Shown here: piece after piece, positions 1 through 7,785 of the stretch
How positions within the stretch are numbered: position 1 is the first letter of the stretch
How the letters are laid out: every line of letters starts with the position of its first letter
NCBI RefSeq assembly: GCF_017573505.1
Contig: NZ_JAGEOJ010000042.1
Location: forward strand, 1-55,466
Length of the DNA stretch: 55,466 nt
Direction: 5' to 3'
Source: Actinomadura barringtoniae
GTDB taxonomy: Bacteria > Actinomycetota > Actinomycetes > Streptosporangiales > Streptosporangiaceae
Program-made: the position numbers and the translations under genes
Notes under the pieces: model-generated
What the model was told of the DNA's origin: nothing
Databases searched by the model: none
The model's input: the letters and a program-made list of their open reading frames with translations, nothing else

Positions 1-352
1 GACGCCCACGGCCGGCCTGCCCTCACCCCGGCTGAGGCGCACGACCAGCTGACCCCACCCCGGCCGACGCGCACAGCCCGCTTGCCCCACCCCGGCCGAC
101 GCGCACAGCCGACTTCCCCCACCCCGGCCGACGCGCAGAGCCAGCCTGCCTCACCACGGCCGACGCCCACGGCCGGCCTGCCCTCACCCCGGCTGACGCG
201 CACGACCAGCTGACCCCACCCCGGCCGACGCGCACAGCCCGCTTGCCCCACCCCGGCCGACGCGCACAGCCGACTTCCCCCACCCCGGCCGACGCCCACA
301 GCCAGCTGACCCCACCCTGGCTGACGCGCAGCCGGTTTGCCCCACCCCGGCC
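1..352. repeat. Tandem array, eleven units of about 32 bp
   Basis: Eleven back-to-back units of 30-33 bp fill the left edge. Each starts with GACGCSCA and ends with CCCCACCCCGGCC or a close variant. Units 1-4 (1-129) recur almost unchanged as units 6-9 (162-290), so there is a second-order period of 161 bp. Unit length is not a multiple of three. The minus strand is open across it but yields only low-complexity Gly/Arg/Val sequence, so I treat it as non-coding. The array ends about 35 bp before the aminotransferase start. It may continue left of the window. Confidence 0.9.
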
Positions 353-388
353 GACCGACCGCGCGAAGCCTGCCGAAACAATGGCCGC

Positions 389-1738
389 ATGGACGCCAAC
401 CAGCCCGAACTCGGCAAGCAGGTCCGCGCGGCCGACCGCGCGCATGTCTTCCACTCCTGGTCCGCGCAGGACCTGATCGACCCGCTTCCGGTCGCCGGGG
501 CCGAGGGGTCCTACTTCTGGGACTTCGAGGGCAACCGCTACCTGGACTTCTCGTCGCAGCTGGTGAACGTCAACATCGGCCACCAGCACCCGAAGGTCGT
601 CGCGGCGATCCAGGAGCAGGCGGCCAGGCTGTGCACGATCAGCCCGGTCATGGCCAACGACGTGCGCGGCGAGGCTGCCGCCCTGGTCGCCGGGCACGCA
701 CCGGACGGGCTGGAGCACGTGCTGTTCACCAACAGCGGCGCCGAGGCCGTGGAGAACGCGATCCGGATGGCGCGGCTGCACACGGGCCGCGTCAAGGTGC
801 TGGCGCCCTACCGCTCGTACCACGGCGCCACCTCGACGGCGATCGCCGCGACCGGCGACCCCCGCCGCATCGCGAACGAGGCAGCGGGCCACGCCGACCC
901 CCACGTCCGGCACTTCTTCGGCCCCTACCTCTACCGCTCGGCGTTCAACGCCACCACCGAAGCCCAGGAGTGCGAACGAGCCCTGGCTCATCTGGAACAG
1001 GTCATCACCCTCGAAGGTCCCGCCACGATCGCGGCCCTCATCATGGAGACGGTGGTCGGCGGCTCGGGCCTGCATGTCCCGCCTGACGGCTACCTCGCGG
1101 GTGTCCGTGACCTGTGCGACCGGCACGGCATCGTGATGATCGCGGACGAGGTGATGGCGGGCTTCGGCCGCACGGGCGCGTGGTTCGCGCTCGACCACTG
1201 GAACGTGACACCCGACCTCATCACCTTCGCCAAGGGCGTCAACTCCGGCTACGTCCCCCTCGGCGGCGTGATCATCTCCGGCCCGATCTTCGACACCTTC
1301 CGCGAGCGCCCCTACCCCGGGGGCCTCACCTACTCGGGCCACCCCCTGGCCTGCGCCGCCGCCGTGGCCACGATCCGCGCCATGGAGGACGAGAAGACCG
1401 TCGAGAACGCCGCCCACATCGGCACCGACGTCCTGGCCCCCGCCCTACGCGACCTCAAGGCCCGCCACCAGGTCATCGGCGACGTCCGAGGCCTGGGCGT
1501 CTTCTGGGCCCTGGAACTGGTCCGCGACCCCGAAACCCGCGAGCCCCTGGTCCCGTACGCCGCAGCCGGCGCCCAGGCCCGCCCCATCCAGCAGCTCGTC
1601 TCCGACTGCCGCTCCCAGGGCCTGTGGATCCTCGCCAACGGCAACCGTCTCCACATCACACCCCCCTGCACCGTCACCCCCGAAGAGATCGCCGAAGGCC
1701 TCACCGCCATAGACACCGCCCTAACAGCCCTCAACTGA
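389..1738 (+). CDS. Class III aminotransferase (aspartate aminotransferase family)
   Basis: PLP-dependent fold-type I transaminase of the class III (omega-amino acid / 4-aminobutyrate-like) group, 449 aa, the usual length, cytoplasmic. Visible signatures are the cofactor phosphate-binding NSGAEAVENA, the PLP-pyridine aspartate in MIADEVMAGFGRTG, and the Schiff-base lysine in TFAKGVNSGYVPLGG, followed by the YSGHPLACAAA segment. ATG 389 was chosen because the protein begins directly with the expected N-terminal helix; an ATG at 381 is in another frame. No clear Shine-Dalgarno is seen. It stands alone, behind the 32-bp array and convergent with the monooxygenase. The amino donor and acceptor cannot be told from sequence; amine or beta-amino acid catabolism is typical for the family. 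Confidence 0.93.
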   Translation: MDANQPELGKQVRAADRAHVFHSWSAQDLIDPLPVAGAEGSYFWDFEGNRYLDFSSQLVNVNIGHQHPKVVAAIQEQAARLCTISPVMANDVRGEAAALVAGHAPDGLEHVLFTNSGAEAVENAIRMARLHTGRVKVLAPYRSYHGATSTAIAATGDPRRIANEAAGHADPHVRHFFGPYLYRSAFNATTEAQECERALAHLEQVITLEGPATIAALIMETVVGGSGLHVPPDGYLAGVRDLCDRHGIVMIADEVMAGFGRTGAWFALDHWNVTPDLITFAKGVNSGYVPLGGVIISGPIFDTFRERPYPGGLTYSGHPLACAAAVATIRAMEDEKTVENAAHIGTDVLAPALRDLKARHQVIGDVRGLGVFWALELVRDPETREPLVPYAAAGAQARPIQQLVSDCRSQGLWILANGNRLHITPPCTVTPEEIAEGLTAIDTALTALN

Positions 1739-2260
1739 CCGAAGGCCCGACGCCCGCCCCTCGCGCAACCCGGACCGCACCGCAGCGCAATGCCGGCCAT
1801 GCCGGCGCCCGGCCAAGTGCCGGGCACGACGTTCGAGCTGGTGGACGTCGACGGGGACGGCCCATCCGAGGTGCCATCCACTGGACCGTTCGGCGCGGCT
1901 GCCGGAGCGCTGCACCGCCCGGCCAGCGGGCCGACCACGCTGAACTGGTCGGCCTGACCGCCGCGCTGGACCGGTCGGCACGAGCGCCGGAGCACTGGAC
2001 CACCCGGCCTGCAGGCAGGCCACGCAGACGACCAGACGGCCGCACTGGAGCATCGGCGTGGGAGCCGGAAGGCCGGACTGGTCGGGGCTGCGCGTCGACC
2101 ATGCTGGAGCGGCCGACCTGGCAGTCGCGCTCGAGCCGGGGCGGGGGCACGTGAGCGCCGGGCCGGACGGCCTGCGGGCCGACCGTGCTGGAACGGCCGG
2201 CCTGGCAGTGGTGCTGGAGGGGTTGGCGCGGGGGCCGGAGTGCTGGAACGGGTGGGGTGG
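1739..2260. other. Gene-free spacer with degenerate repeats
   Basis: 522 bp between two convergent genes. All six frames give only Arg/Gly/Pro-rich sequence with no domain I recognise. It contains a diverged repeat: about 39 bp at 2098-2136 (core GGCCGACCTGGCAGT) recurs at 2181-2219 with a few changes, a spacing of 83 bp. Further scraps of the same theme (TGCTGGAgCGGcc, ggtCGGCctgac) run from about 1940 to 2260. No terminator hairpin stands out. It is probably eroded intergenic DNA or a decayed repeat element. Confidence 0.55.
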
Positions 2261-3430
2261 TCATCGGGTGGGGTCGGTGCTCAGTTCGGAGAGGCGCATG
2301 GCCATGGTGCGGTGGACTGCGGGGATGTGGTTGAGGGCGCGGAGGAAGAGGTTGCGGACCTTGCGCTGGGGGGCGTGGCCGAGGGTGGCTACCCGGGTCA
2401 TGCGGTCGGTGAAGGCGACCACGCCGGCGGCTACGGGGCGGCGGTCGGTCTCGTAGGAGTCGAGGTCGGTTTCGGGCTTGCCGTCGGCGAGGACTGAGGA
2501 GAGGCGGGCACCGAGGGCCACGGCGTCCTGGATGCCGGTGTTCATGCCCTGGCCGCCGGCGGGGCTGTGGACGTGGGCGGCGTCGCCCGCGAGGAAGATG
2601 CGGTCGGCGCGGTAGTGGTCGGCGAGGCGGTGGTGGACGCGGAAGCGGGAGCTCCACACGACCTCGGTGACCTTCGCGGGGCGCTTGGCGGGGCCGCGCG
2701 AGTCCAGGAGGGCCTGGACGTCCTCCAGGGTGGGGTGCTCGGGGGCCTCGTTCACGGTGGCGACGATGCGGTAGTGGCCGCCGGGGAGCGGCGCGACGAC
2801 GACCAGGCCCTCGGGGGCGAAGTAGAGCATGACCTCGTCGGGGCGCTGGTCCCAGTCCATGCGGACGTCGGCGAGCACGAACGACTCGGCGTAGGTGGCG
2901 CCGGTGAAGCCGATGCCTGCCTGCTCGCGGACCTTGCTGTGCATGCCGTCGGCGCCGACGGCGTAGCGGGCGCGGATGGTCTCGCCGGTGCTCATGGTCG
3001 CGGTGACGCCGTTGGGGTCCTGGGTCATCTCGGCCAGCTCGTACGGGCGGTGGACCTGGCCGCCGAGCGCGTGCAGGCGGTCCAGCAGAACGGCCTCGGT
3101 GACGTTCTGGGGAACCATCAGCGTGTACGGGTAACTGGTCGGGAGGCCGTCGAAGTCGACGGTCAGCAGAGCGCGGTCGCGGTCGCGGACCGTGAAGCGG
3201 GGGGTGATGATCCCGCGGCTCACGAGCTCGTCGCTGACCGAGATCGTCTCCAGGACCTCCAGCGTGCGGGCGTGGACCACGGCGGCGCGGGAGGTGTTGG
3301 CGCCCTCGGCCTGGCGGTCGACCAGGACGGCGTCCACGCCGCGCTGCCGGAGGGTGGCGGCGAGGGTGAGGCCGACGGGGCCGGCGCCGACGATCAGGAC
3401 GTCGGTGGTGGTGGGGAGTCGATCTGACAT
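2261..3430 (-). CDS. FAD-dependent aromatic-type monooxygenase
   Basis: Class A flavoprotein hydroxylase (PheA/TfdB/UbiH-like, FAD_binding_3 family), 389 aa, expected to hydroxylate an aromatic substrate with NAD(P)H and O2. The N-terminal Rossmann motif VGAGPVGLTLA (residues 14-24), the DG motif GADGMHSKVR, and the second FAD motif FLAGDAAHVHSPAGGQG followed by MNTGIQDA are all present. It lacks the C-terminal thioredoxin-like domain of phenol hydroxylases, so it belongs to the short type. It is transcribed away from the TetR gene at 3530. The shared spacer holds three near-identical operators, so repression by that TetR protein and induction by a small ligand are likely (inference). Substrate unknown. 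Confidence 0.92.
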   Translation of the reverse strand: MSDRLPTTTDVLIVGAGPVGLTLAATLRQRGVDAVLVDRQAEGANTSRAAVVHARTLEVLETISVSDELVSRGIITPRFTVRDRDRALLTVDFDGLPTSYPYTLMVPQNVTEAVLLDRLHALGGQVHRPYELAEMTQDPNGVTATMSTGETIRARYAVGADGMHSKVREQAGIGFTGATYAESFVLADVRMDWDQRPDEVMLYFAPEGLVVVAPLPGGHYRIVATVNEAPEHPTLEDVQALLDSRGPAKRPAKVTEVVWSSRFRVHHRLADHYRADRIFLAGDAAHVHSPAGGQGMNTGIQDAVALGARLSSVLADGKPETDLDSYETDRRPVAAGVVAFTDRMTRVATLGHAPQRKVRNLFLRALNHIPAVHRTMAMRLSELSTDPTR

Positions 3431-3454
3431 GGCGACCTCCGGTCAACGTTCGTT

Positions 3455-3530
3455 TGCCAACATCTGTTGGCATTGACGTTAGCGCGCCGGAGTTGGTTTG
3501 ACAACAGATGTTGGCCTACAGTTGTTGGCA
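3455..3530. promoter_or_regulatory. Three TetR-type operators in the monooxygenase/TetR spacer
   Basis: Operator 1, TGCCAACATCTGTTGGCA at 3455-3472, is a perfect palindrome of two 8-base arms around 2 bases. Operator 2 at 3502-3513 repeats the core CAACA-GA-TGTTG. Operator 3 at 3513-3530 (GGCCTACA-GT-TGTTGGCA) matches with two changes, and its last base is the A of the TetR ATG. All have the 2-base centre and 16-18-bp span usual for TetR dimers. Binding here would block both divergent genes. Confidence 0.8.
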
Positions 3531-4126
3531 TGGCTTTCACGACGCGTTCCGACCAGACCCGGGCGGCGATCCTCGCCGCCGCCCGCCGCCGCTTCGCCGC
3601 CGACGGGTTCGAGAAGGCGACGATCCGCGCGATCGCCGGGGACGCGGGCATCGACCCGTCGATGGTGATGCGCTACTACGGCAACAAGGACGGGCTGTTC
3701 GCCGCCGCCACCGACATCGACCTGCAGTTCCCCGACCTCACGGTGGTGGACCGCGACCGGATCGGCGAGACGCTGGTGCGGCATTTCGTCGAACGCTGGG
3801 AGGGCGGCCTGGCCGACGAGGTGCTGACCGTGCTGTTCCGGTCGGCGATCACGAACGAGACCGCCGCCGACCAGCTGCGTTCGATCTTCGGCTCGCAGGT
3901 CGCGGTGGCCGCCGCGGCCGTGGTGGACGACCCGGCGGAGCTGCCCGCGCGGGCCGGGCTGGTCGCGACCCAGGTGCTCGGCACGGCGCTCTGCCGGTAC
4001 ATCCTGCGGCTGCCGCCGGTCGTCGCCATGGACGTGAACACGCTGGTCGCGAGCCTGTCCCCCACCGTCCAGCGCTACCTGACCGAGCCGATGCCCCTCT
4101 CCGGTACTACTTCCGCATCCGGGTGA
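3530..4126 (+). CDS. TetR-family transcriptional regulator
   Basis: 198-aa repressor. The N-terminal TetR helix-turn-helix is clear (TRAAILAAARRRFAADGFEKATIRAIAGDAGI, then VMRYYGNKDGLFAAA), followed by a TetR_C-type ligand and dimer domain. An ATG at 3467 in the same frame would add 21 residues, but these would be encoded by operator DNA and are not conserved-looking, so I start at 3530. There is no Shine-Dalgarno before it, so the mRNA may be leaderless. It diverges from the FAD monooxygenase, and the three operators between them suggest it represses that gene and itself. Confidence 0.9.
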   Translation: MAFTTRSDQTRAAILAAARRRFAADGFEKATIRAIAGDAGIDPSMVMRYYGNKDGLFAAATDIDLQFPDLTVVDRDRIGETLVRHFVERWEGGLADEVLTVLFRSAITNETAADQLRSIFGSQVAVAAAAVVDDPAELPARAGLVATQVLGTALCRYILRLPPVVAMDVNTLVASLSPTVQRYLTEPMPLSGTTSASG

Positions 4127-4179
4127 ATCCTCCCGAGGAAGGGCACGGCCGAGTGGCGCGGACTTCTAGACTCGCTGCC

Positions 4180-4512
4180 ATGATCTCCCCGTTGAAGCGA
4201 ACCCTGACCGTGTTGCCCCTCGTGCTTCTGCCGTTCGGTGCGGTCGCGGCATGCGGCGGCGAGAACTCCAAGACCGACTGCAACGCCAACTCCTGCACGG
4301 TCACCTTCGATCGCGGCGTGGACGCCAACGCGAGCATCTTCGGCGTGAAGGCCGAGCTGGTCAGCGTGCAGAACGAGACCGTGACGCTCAAGATCGCCGG
4401 AGAGCAGGTGACCGTCCCGGTGGGCGACGGTCAGCAGCAGGCCGACGGCTTCAACGTCTCGGTCCAGTCGGTGACCAAGGACAAGGTGACCGTCAAGATC
4501 CAGCACAGCTGA
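4180..4512 (+). CDS. Small secreted lipoprotein, unknown function
   Basis: 110 aa. A short positively charged N-terminus (MISPLKR), a hydrophobic stretch and the lipobox AVAAC with Cys at about residue 25 predict signal-peptidase II processing and membrane anchoring outside the cell. The mature part (GGENSKTDCNANSC, then a beta-rich run rich in Val and Thr) has two more cysteines that may pair. I do not recognise a family. It sits between the TetR gene and the HTH_42 gene on the same strand, with 53-base and 40-base gaps, so it may have its own promoter. Confidence 0.75.
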   Translation: MISPLKRTLTVLPLVLLPFGAVAACGGENSKTDCNANSCTVTFDRGVDANASIFGVKAELVSVQNETVTLKIAGEQVTVPVGDGQQQADGFNVSVQSVTKDKVTVKIQHS

Positions 4513-4552
4513 CCCCGGGCGGGGCGGGGCGGGGGCGTATAGGGTTTCGACC

Positions 4553-5731
4553 ATGCGTTCGATCACGCCCTCCGAGCGGCGCGCCCGGCTGGCCGTGCGG
4601 CACCGGCTCGCGGCGTCACAGCGGACCGATGACGCCGCCGGCATCGCCCGTTCACTGGTGGCCCTGCACGCGACCGATCCCGCGACGGTGTTCCTGTCGG
4701 TCGCGGCGCGCAGCGTGTCCGCGACGCCCGCGCACGTGGAGAAGGCCCTCTATGAGGACCGGTCGTTGCTGCGCCTGCTGGCGATGCGGCGGACGATGTT
4801 CGTGGTACCGGTCGAGCTCGTTCCGGTGCTGCAGGCGTCCTGCGCGGACGCGCTCGCCGTCAAGCAGCGCCGCACGTACGGCAGGCTGATCGAGCAGGCC
4901 GGCGTCATCGACGGCGACGTGCAGGGCTGGCTGCGCGACGTCGAGAACGCCACGCACGAGGCACTGCTGGCGCGCGGCGAGGCGACCGGCGCGCAGCTCA
5001 GCGCGGACGAGCCGAGGCTGCGCACGCAGGTCGACCCGGCGCCCGGCAAGTCCTATTCGCGCCCGACCAACATCACGACCTGGGTGCTGGTGACGCTCGG
5101 CTGCGAGGGCCGGATCGTGCGCGGCCGGCCGAACGGCTCGTGGTCCAGCAGCCAGTACAAGTGGACGCCCATCGAGGCCTGGCTGCCCGGCGGCATCGCC
5201 CAGTTGGACGCCGACGAGGCCAAGGCCGAGCTGGTCGGTCAGTGGCTGCGCGCGTTCGGCCCGGCGCCCGCGTCCGACATCAAGTGGTGGACGGGCTGGA
5301 CGGTCGCCGACGTCAAGAAGGCCCTCGCCCGGCTGGACGTCGCCGAGGTCGACCTGGACGGCACGACCGGCCTCGTCCTCGCCGACGACCTCGACCCGGT
5401 CGCCGAGCCCGAGCCCTGGGCGGCGCTGCTGCCCGCGCTCGACCCGACCCCGATGGGCTGGCAGGAACGCGGCTGGTACCTCGGCGAGCACGCCCCGCGC
5501 CTGTTCGACCGCAACGGCAACATCGGCCCGACGATCTGGTGGAACGGCCGGATCGTGGGCGGCTGGGCCCAGCGCAAGGACGGCGAGATCGCCACTCAGC
5601 TCCTGGAGGACGTCGGGGCCGATGCGATCGCCGCGATCGAGGCCGAGGCGGGCAGGCTGCCCGGATGGTTCGGGGATGTCCGCGCGATCCCTCGCTTTAG
5701 GACCCCTCTGGAGCGCGAGCTGGTCTCCTGA
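4553..5731 (+). CDS. Winged-helix DNA-binding protein, HTH_42 (YcaQ/AlkZ-like) family
   Basis: 392 aa, matching the HTH_42 (DUF1006) superfamily, which includes DNA glycosylases that unhook crosslinks or bulky adducts. Seen: the N-terminal RHRLAA...ARSLVALHATDPATVFLSVAAR block, LLRLLAMRRTMFVV, and the C-terminal DP..MGWQERGWYLGEH...GNIGPTIWWNGRIVGGWAQ block. In characterised members the segment at 38-43 carries Q-x-Q or Q-x-D; here it reads LHATDP, so the usual catalytic glutamine is replaced by His39 and the second residue by Thr41. The protein may use a variant chemistry or only bind DNA. Family assignment is firm, activity is not. Confidence 0.85.
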   Translation: MRSITPSERRARLAVRHRLAASQRTDDAAGIARSLVALHATDPATVFLSVAARSVSATPAHVEKALYEDRSLLRLLAMRRTMFVVPVELVPVLQASCADALAVKQRRTYGRLIEQAGVIDGDVQGWLRDVENATHEALLARGEATGAQLSADEPRLRTQVDPAPGKSYSRPTNITTWVLVTLGCEGRIVRGRPNGSWSSSQYKWTPIEAWLPGGIAQLDADEAKAELVGQWLRAFGPAPASDIKWWTGWTVADVKKALARLDVAEVDLDGTTGLVLADDLDPVAEPEPWAALLPALDPTPMGWQERGWYLGEHAPRLFDRNGNIGPTIWWNGRIVGGWAQRKDGEIATQLLEDVGADAIAAIEAEAGRLPGWFGDVRAIPRFRTPLERELVS

Positions 5732-5748
5732 TCCGCGATGATGGGGGC

Positions 5749-6900
5749 ATGCCCGCTGAACGGATGCTTCCCACCCCCGAAGCCGAGGACCTCATCGCGC
5801 TGACCCGCGAGCTCGTCAGCAAGGAGCTGGCGCCGCGCGCCGCGCCTGCCGAGGAGGCCGCCGCGTTCCCGCGCGACATCTTCCGGCTGCTGGGCCGTTC
5901 GGGGCTGCTCGGGCTGCCCTACCCGGAGGAGGACGGTGGCGGCGGGCAGCCGTACGAGGTCTACCTCCAGGTGCTGGAGGAGATCGCCTCGGTGTGGGCG
6001 TCGGTCGCGGTCGGGCTCAGCGTGCACACGCTGGCCTGCTATCCGCTGTCGGCGTTCGGAGACGAGGAGCAGCGCAAGCAGCTGCCCGAGCTGCTCGGCG
6101 GCGAACTGCTCGGCGGGTACGCGCTGTCGGAGGCGCACGCGGGCTCGGACGCCGGCGCGCTCAGCACCCGCGCGGTCGCCGAGGACGACCACTACCTGGT
6201 CAACGGCACCAAGACGTGGATCACCCACGGCGGCGAGGCCGACTTCTACGTGCTGTTCGCCCGTACGTCCGACGACGGCGGCAAGGGCATCAGCTGTTTC
6301 CTCACCGAGGGCCAGATGCCGGGCCTGACGTTCGGGCCGCCCGAACGCAAGATGGGCCTGACCGGCTCGACCACGGCCCAGCTGCACTTCGACAACGCGC
6401 GCGTGCCGGCGGAGTGGCGCCTCGGCGACGAGGGCCAGGGCTTCCCGATCGCGCTGTCGGCGCTGGACTCCGGGCGGCTGGGCATCGCCGCGTGCGCGGT
6501 CGGGCTCGCGCAGGGCGCGCTGGACCACGCGGTCCGCTACGCCACCGAACGCGAGCAGTTCGGCCGCCCGATCATCGCCAACCAGGGGCTGGCGTTCCTG
6601 CTGGCCGACATGGCCGCCGCCGTCGAGTCGGCGCGCGCCACCTACCTGGACGCCGCCCGCCGCAAGGACCGCGGGCTGCCGTTCGGCCGCCAGGCCTCGA
6701 TCGCCAAGCTGGTCGCCACCGACGCCGCGATGAAGGTGACGATCGACGCCGTCCAGGTGCTCGGCGGCTACGGCTACACCCGCGACTTCCCGGTGGAGCG
6801 CTACATGCGCGAGGCCAAGGTCATGCAGATCTTCGAGGGCACCAACCAGATCCAGCGCATGGTCATCGGCCGCCACCTCGCCAAGAGCGTCGCCAAGTAA
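5749..6900 (+). CDS. Acyl-CoA dehydrogenase
   Basis: 383-aa flavoenzyme that forms an alpha-beta double bond in an acyl-CoA thioester and passes electrons to ETF. All three ACAD domains are present: N-terminal helical bundle, mid beta domain (GYALSEAHAGSDAGAL, KTWITHG) and the C-terminal bundle with REQFGRPI, VLGGYGYTRDFPVERYMREAK and IFEGTNQIQR. Glu363 of IFEGTNQ is the catalytic base position of short-chain and medium-chain enzymes. ATG 5749 follows GGGGGC. It lies 17 bases after the HTH_42 gene. Directly behind its TAA stands an 18-bp tandem array in the same reading frame. Confidence 0.95.
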   Translation: MPAERMLPTPEAEDLIALTRELVSKELAPRAAPAEEAAAFPRDIFRLLGRSGLLGLPYPEEDGGGGQPYEVYLQVLEEIASVWASVAVGLSVHTLACYPLSAFGDEEQRKQLPELLGGELLGGYALSEAHAGSDAGALSTRAVAEDDHYLVNGTKTWITHGGEADFYVLFARTSDDGGKGISCFLTEGQMPGLTFGPPERKMGLTGSTTAQLHFDNARVPAEWRLGDEGQGFPIALSALDSGRLGIAACAVGLAQGALDHAVRYATEREQFGRPIIANQGLAFLLADMAAAVESARATYLDAARRKDRGLPFGRQASIAKLVATDAAMKVTIDAVQVLGGYGYTRDFPVERYMREAKVMQIFEGTNQIQRMVIGRHLAKSVAK

Positions 6901-7008
6901 CCGAGCCCCGCCGAGCAACCGAGCCCCGCCGAGCAACCGAGCCCCGCCGAGCAACCGAGCCCCGCCGAGCAACTAAGCGCCGCCGAGCAACTGAGCGCCG
7001 CCGAGTAA
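6901..7008 (+). repeat. 18-bp tandem array directly behind a stop codon (6 units)
   Basis: Six consecutive 18-mers, CCGAGCCCCGCCGAGCAA four times and then two variants, begin at the first base after the acyl-CoA dehydrogenase TAA. The last unit ends in GAGTAA, resembling the gene's own end AAGTAA. Read in the frame of the preceding gene the array is open: (PSPAEQ)4, LSAAEQ, LSAAE, stop. So it could have arisen by amplification of the gene end, or encode a tail on stop readthrough. Confidence 0.9.
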
Positions 7009-7043
7009 CACCTCAGCTGAGCTTCACCACGGCCGGGTGAACG

Positions 7044-7661
7044 TCAGCCGGCCGCCTGTACTCGGGCGTTGGTGAGCAGGTAGGTGATCGAGCGGCCGTA
7101 CTCCTCGCGTACGCGGGGCTTGTCAGGCTCGGGCGTCTCCGACAGCGCCATGCCGGCCGCGCCGAGGATGTGGAACGTGATGCGGGCGGTCGCCTCCAGC
7201 GGCAGCAGTTCCGGCAGGTCCCCGCTGTCGACGAGGCTCTTGATGATGCCCTCGATCAGGCCGAGCGCGTATTTCTGCTCGCATTCCTTCCAGCGCTCCC
7301 AGCCCAGAGCGAGGGGCGCCTCCTGCCAGACGATGCGGCCGTAGACCGGGTCGCAGCACACGTCCAGGAACGAGCTCAGCGCCGCCTGCCCCGCCTCCCA
7401 GGGATCCTCCTGGTTCGCGGCCGCCTCCATGGACAGGCGGATCGTCTCGACCTCCAGCGCGTCGAAAACGGCCTCGAACAGGGCCGTCTTGTTGGCGAAG
7501 TGGTGGTAGACCGCGCCTCGGGTGGCCTGGATGTCGGAGGCGACGTCCTCCAGCGACGTGCCGGCGAAGCCGCGCTCGGCGAAGCGCCGGGTCGCGGCCT
7601 CCAGCAGCGCGGCCTTGGTCGCCTCGGAGTACTGCTCCCGGCGGCTCTTGACAGGTGACAT
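7044..7661 (-). CDS. TetR-family transcriptional regulator
   Basis: 205 aa. Classic TetR N-terminus: TKAALLEAATRRFAERGFAGTSLEDVASDIQATRGAVYHHFANKTALFEAVFDA, then a ligand-binding C-terminal domain. Start at 7661 (MSPVKSRREQ) is preferred over upstream in-frame ATGs, because those would add some 70 residues that are low-complexity and overlap the operator. It diverges from the P450 gene; a palindrome in the 124-bp spacer suggests control of both. It converges with the acyl-CoA dehydrogenase. Confidence 0.9.
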   Translation of the reverse strand: MSPVKSRREQYSEATKAALLEAATRRFAERGFAGTSLEDVASDIQATRGAVYHHFANKTALFEAVFDALEVETIRLSMEAAANQEDPWEAGQAALSSFLDVCCDPVYGRIVWQEAPLALGWERWKECEQKYALGLIEGIIKSLVDSGDLPELLPLEATARITFHILGAAGMALSETPEPDKPRVREEYGRSITYLLTNARVQAAG

Positions 7662-7676
7662 GCACGGAGTATACGA

Positions 7677-7693
7677 ACATACACAGCGTATGT
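7677..7693. promoter_or_regulatory. Probable TetR operator before the P450 pair
   Basis: ACATAC (7677-7682) and GTATGT (7688-7693) form a perfect inverted repeat with a 5-base spacer, 16 bases from the TetR start. GTATAC just beside it (7669-7674) adds a related half-site. It is AT-rich against a GC-rich background, as promoters with operators usually are here. Confidence 0.6.
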
Positions 7694-7785
7694 CTCCAAC
7701 GCAGAGTAGGTGTTCACCGTGTCGCACCTGAGCTCGTGTCCGCTCTTCTCCCTCCCCCGGCCCTCCACCACCTGAGAGGCTTCCG

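Noticed and set aside
1..352. CRISPR array
   Set aside because: Units follow each other without unique spacers, the repeat is not palindromic, and there are no cas genes.
23..1417. 464-aa minus-strand frame over the repeat array and aminotransferase
   Set aside because: It is antisense to a clear aminotransferase and composed of low-complexity Gly/Ala/Arg sequence; a GC-driven shadow.
1731..3473. 580-aa minus-strand frame covering the monooxygenase gene
   Set aside because: Runs in another frame of the same strand as the FAD monooxygenase and is Arg/Pro/His-rich throughout; shadow.
3467..3529. Longer N-terminus of the first TetR protein
   Set aside because: The extra residues are encoded by operator palindromes and precede a complete HTH domain.
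4180..4512. Enediyne-binding apoprotein
   Set aside because: Small and secreted, but it has a lipobox and no resemblance to known chromoprotein apoproteins, and it is 12 kb from the cassette.
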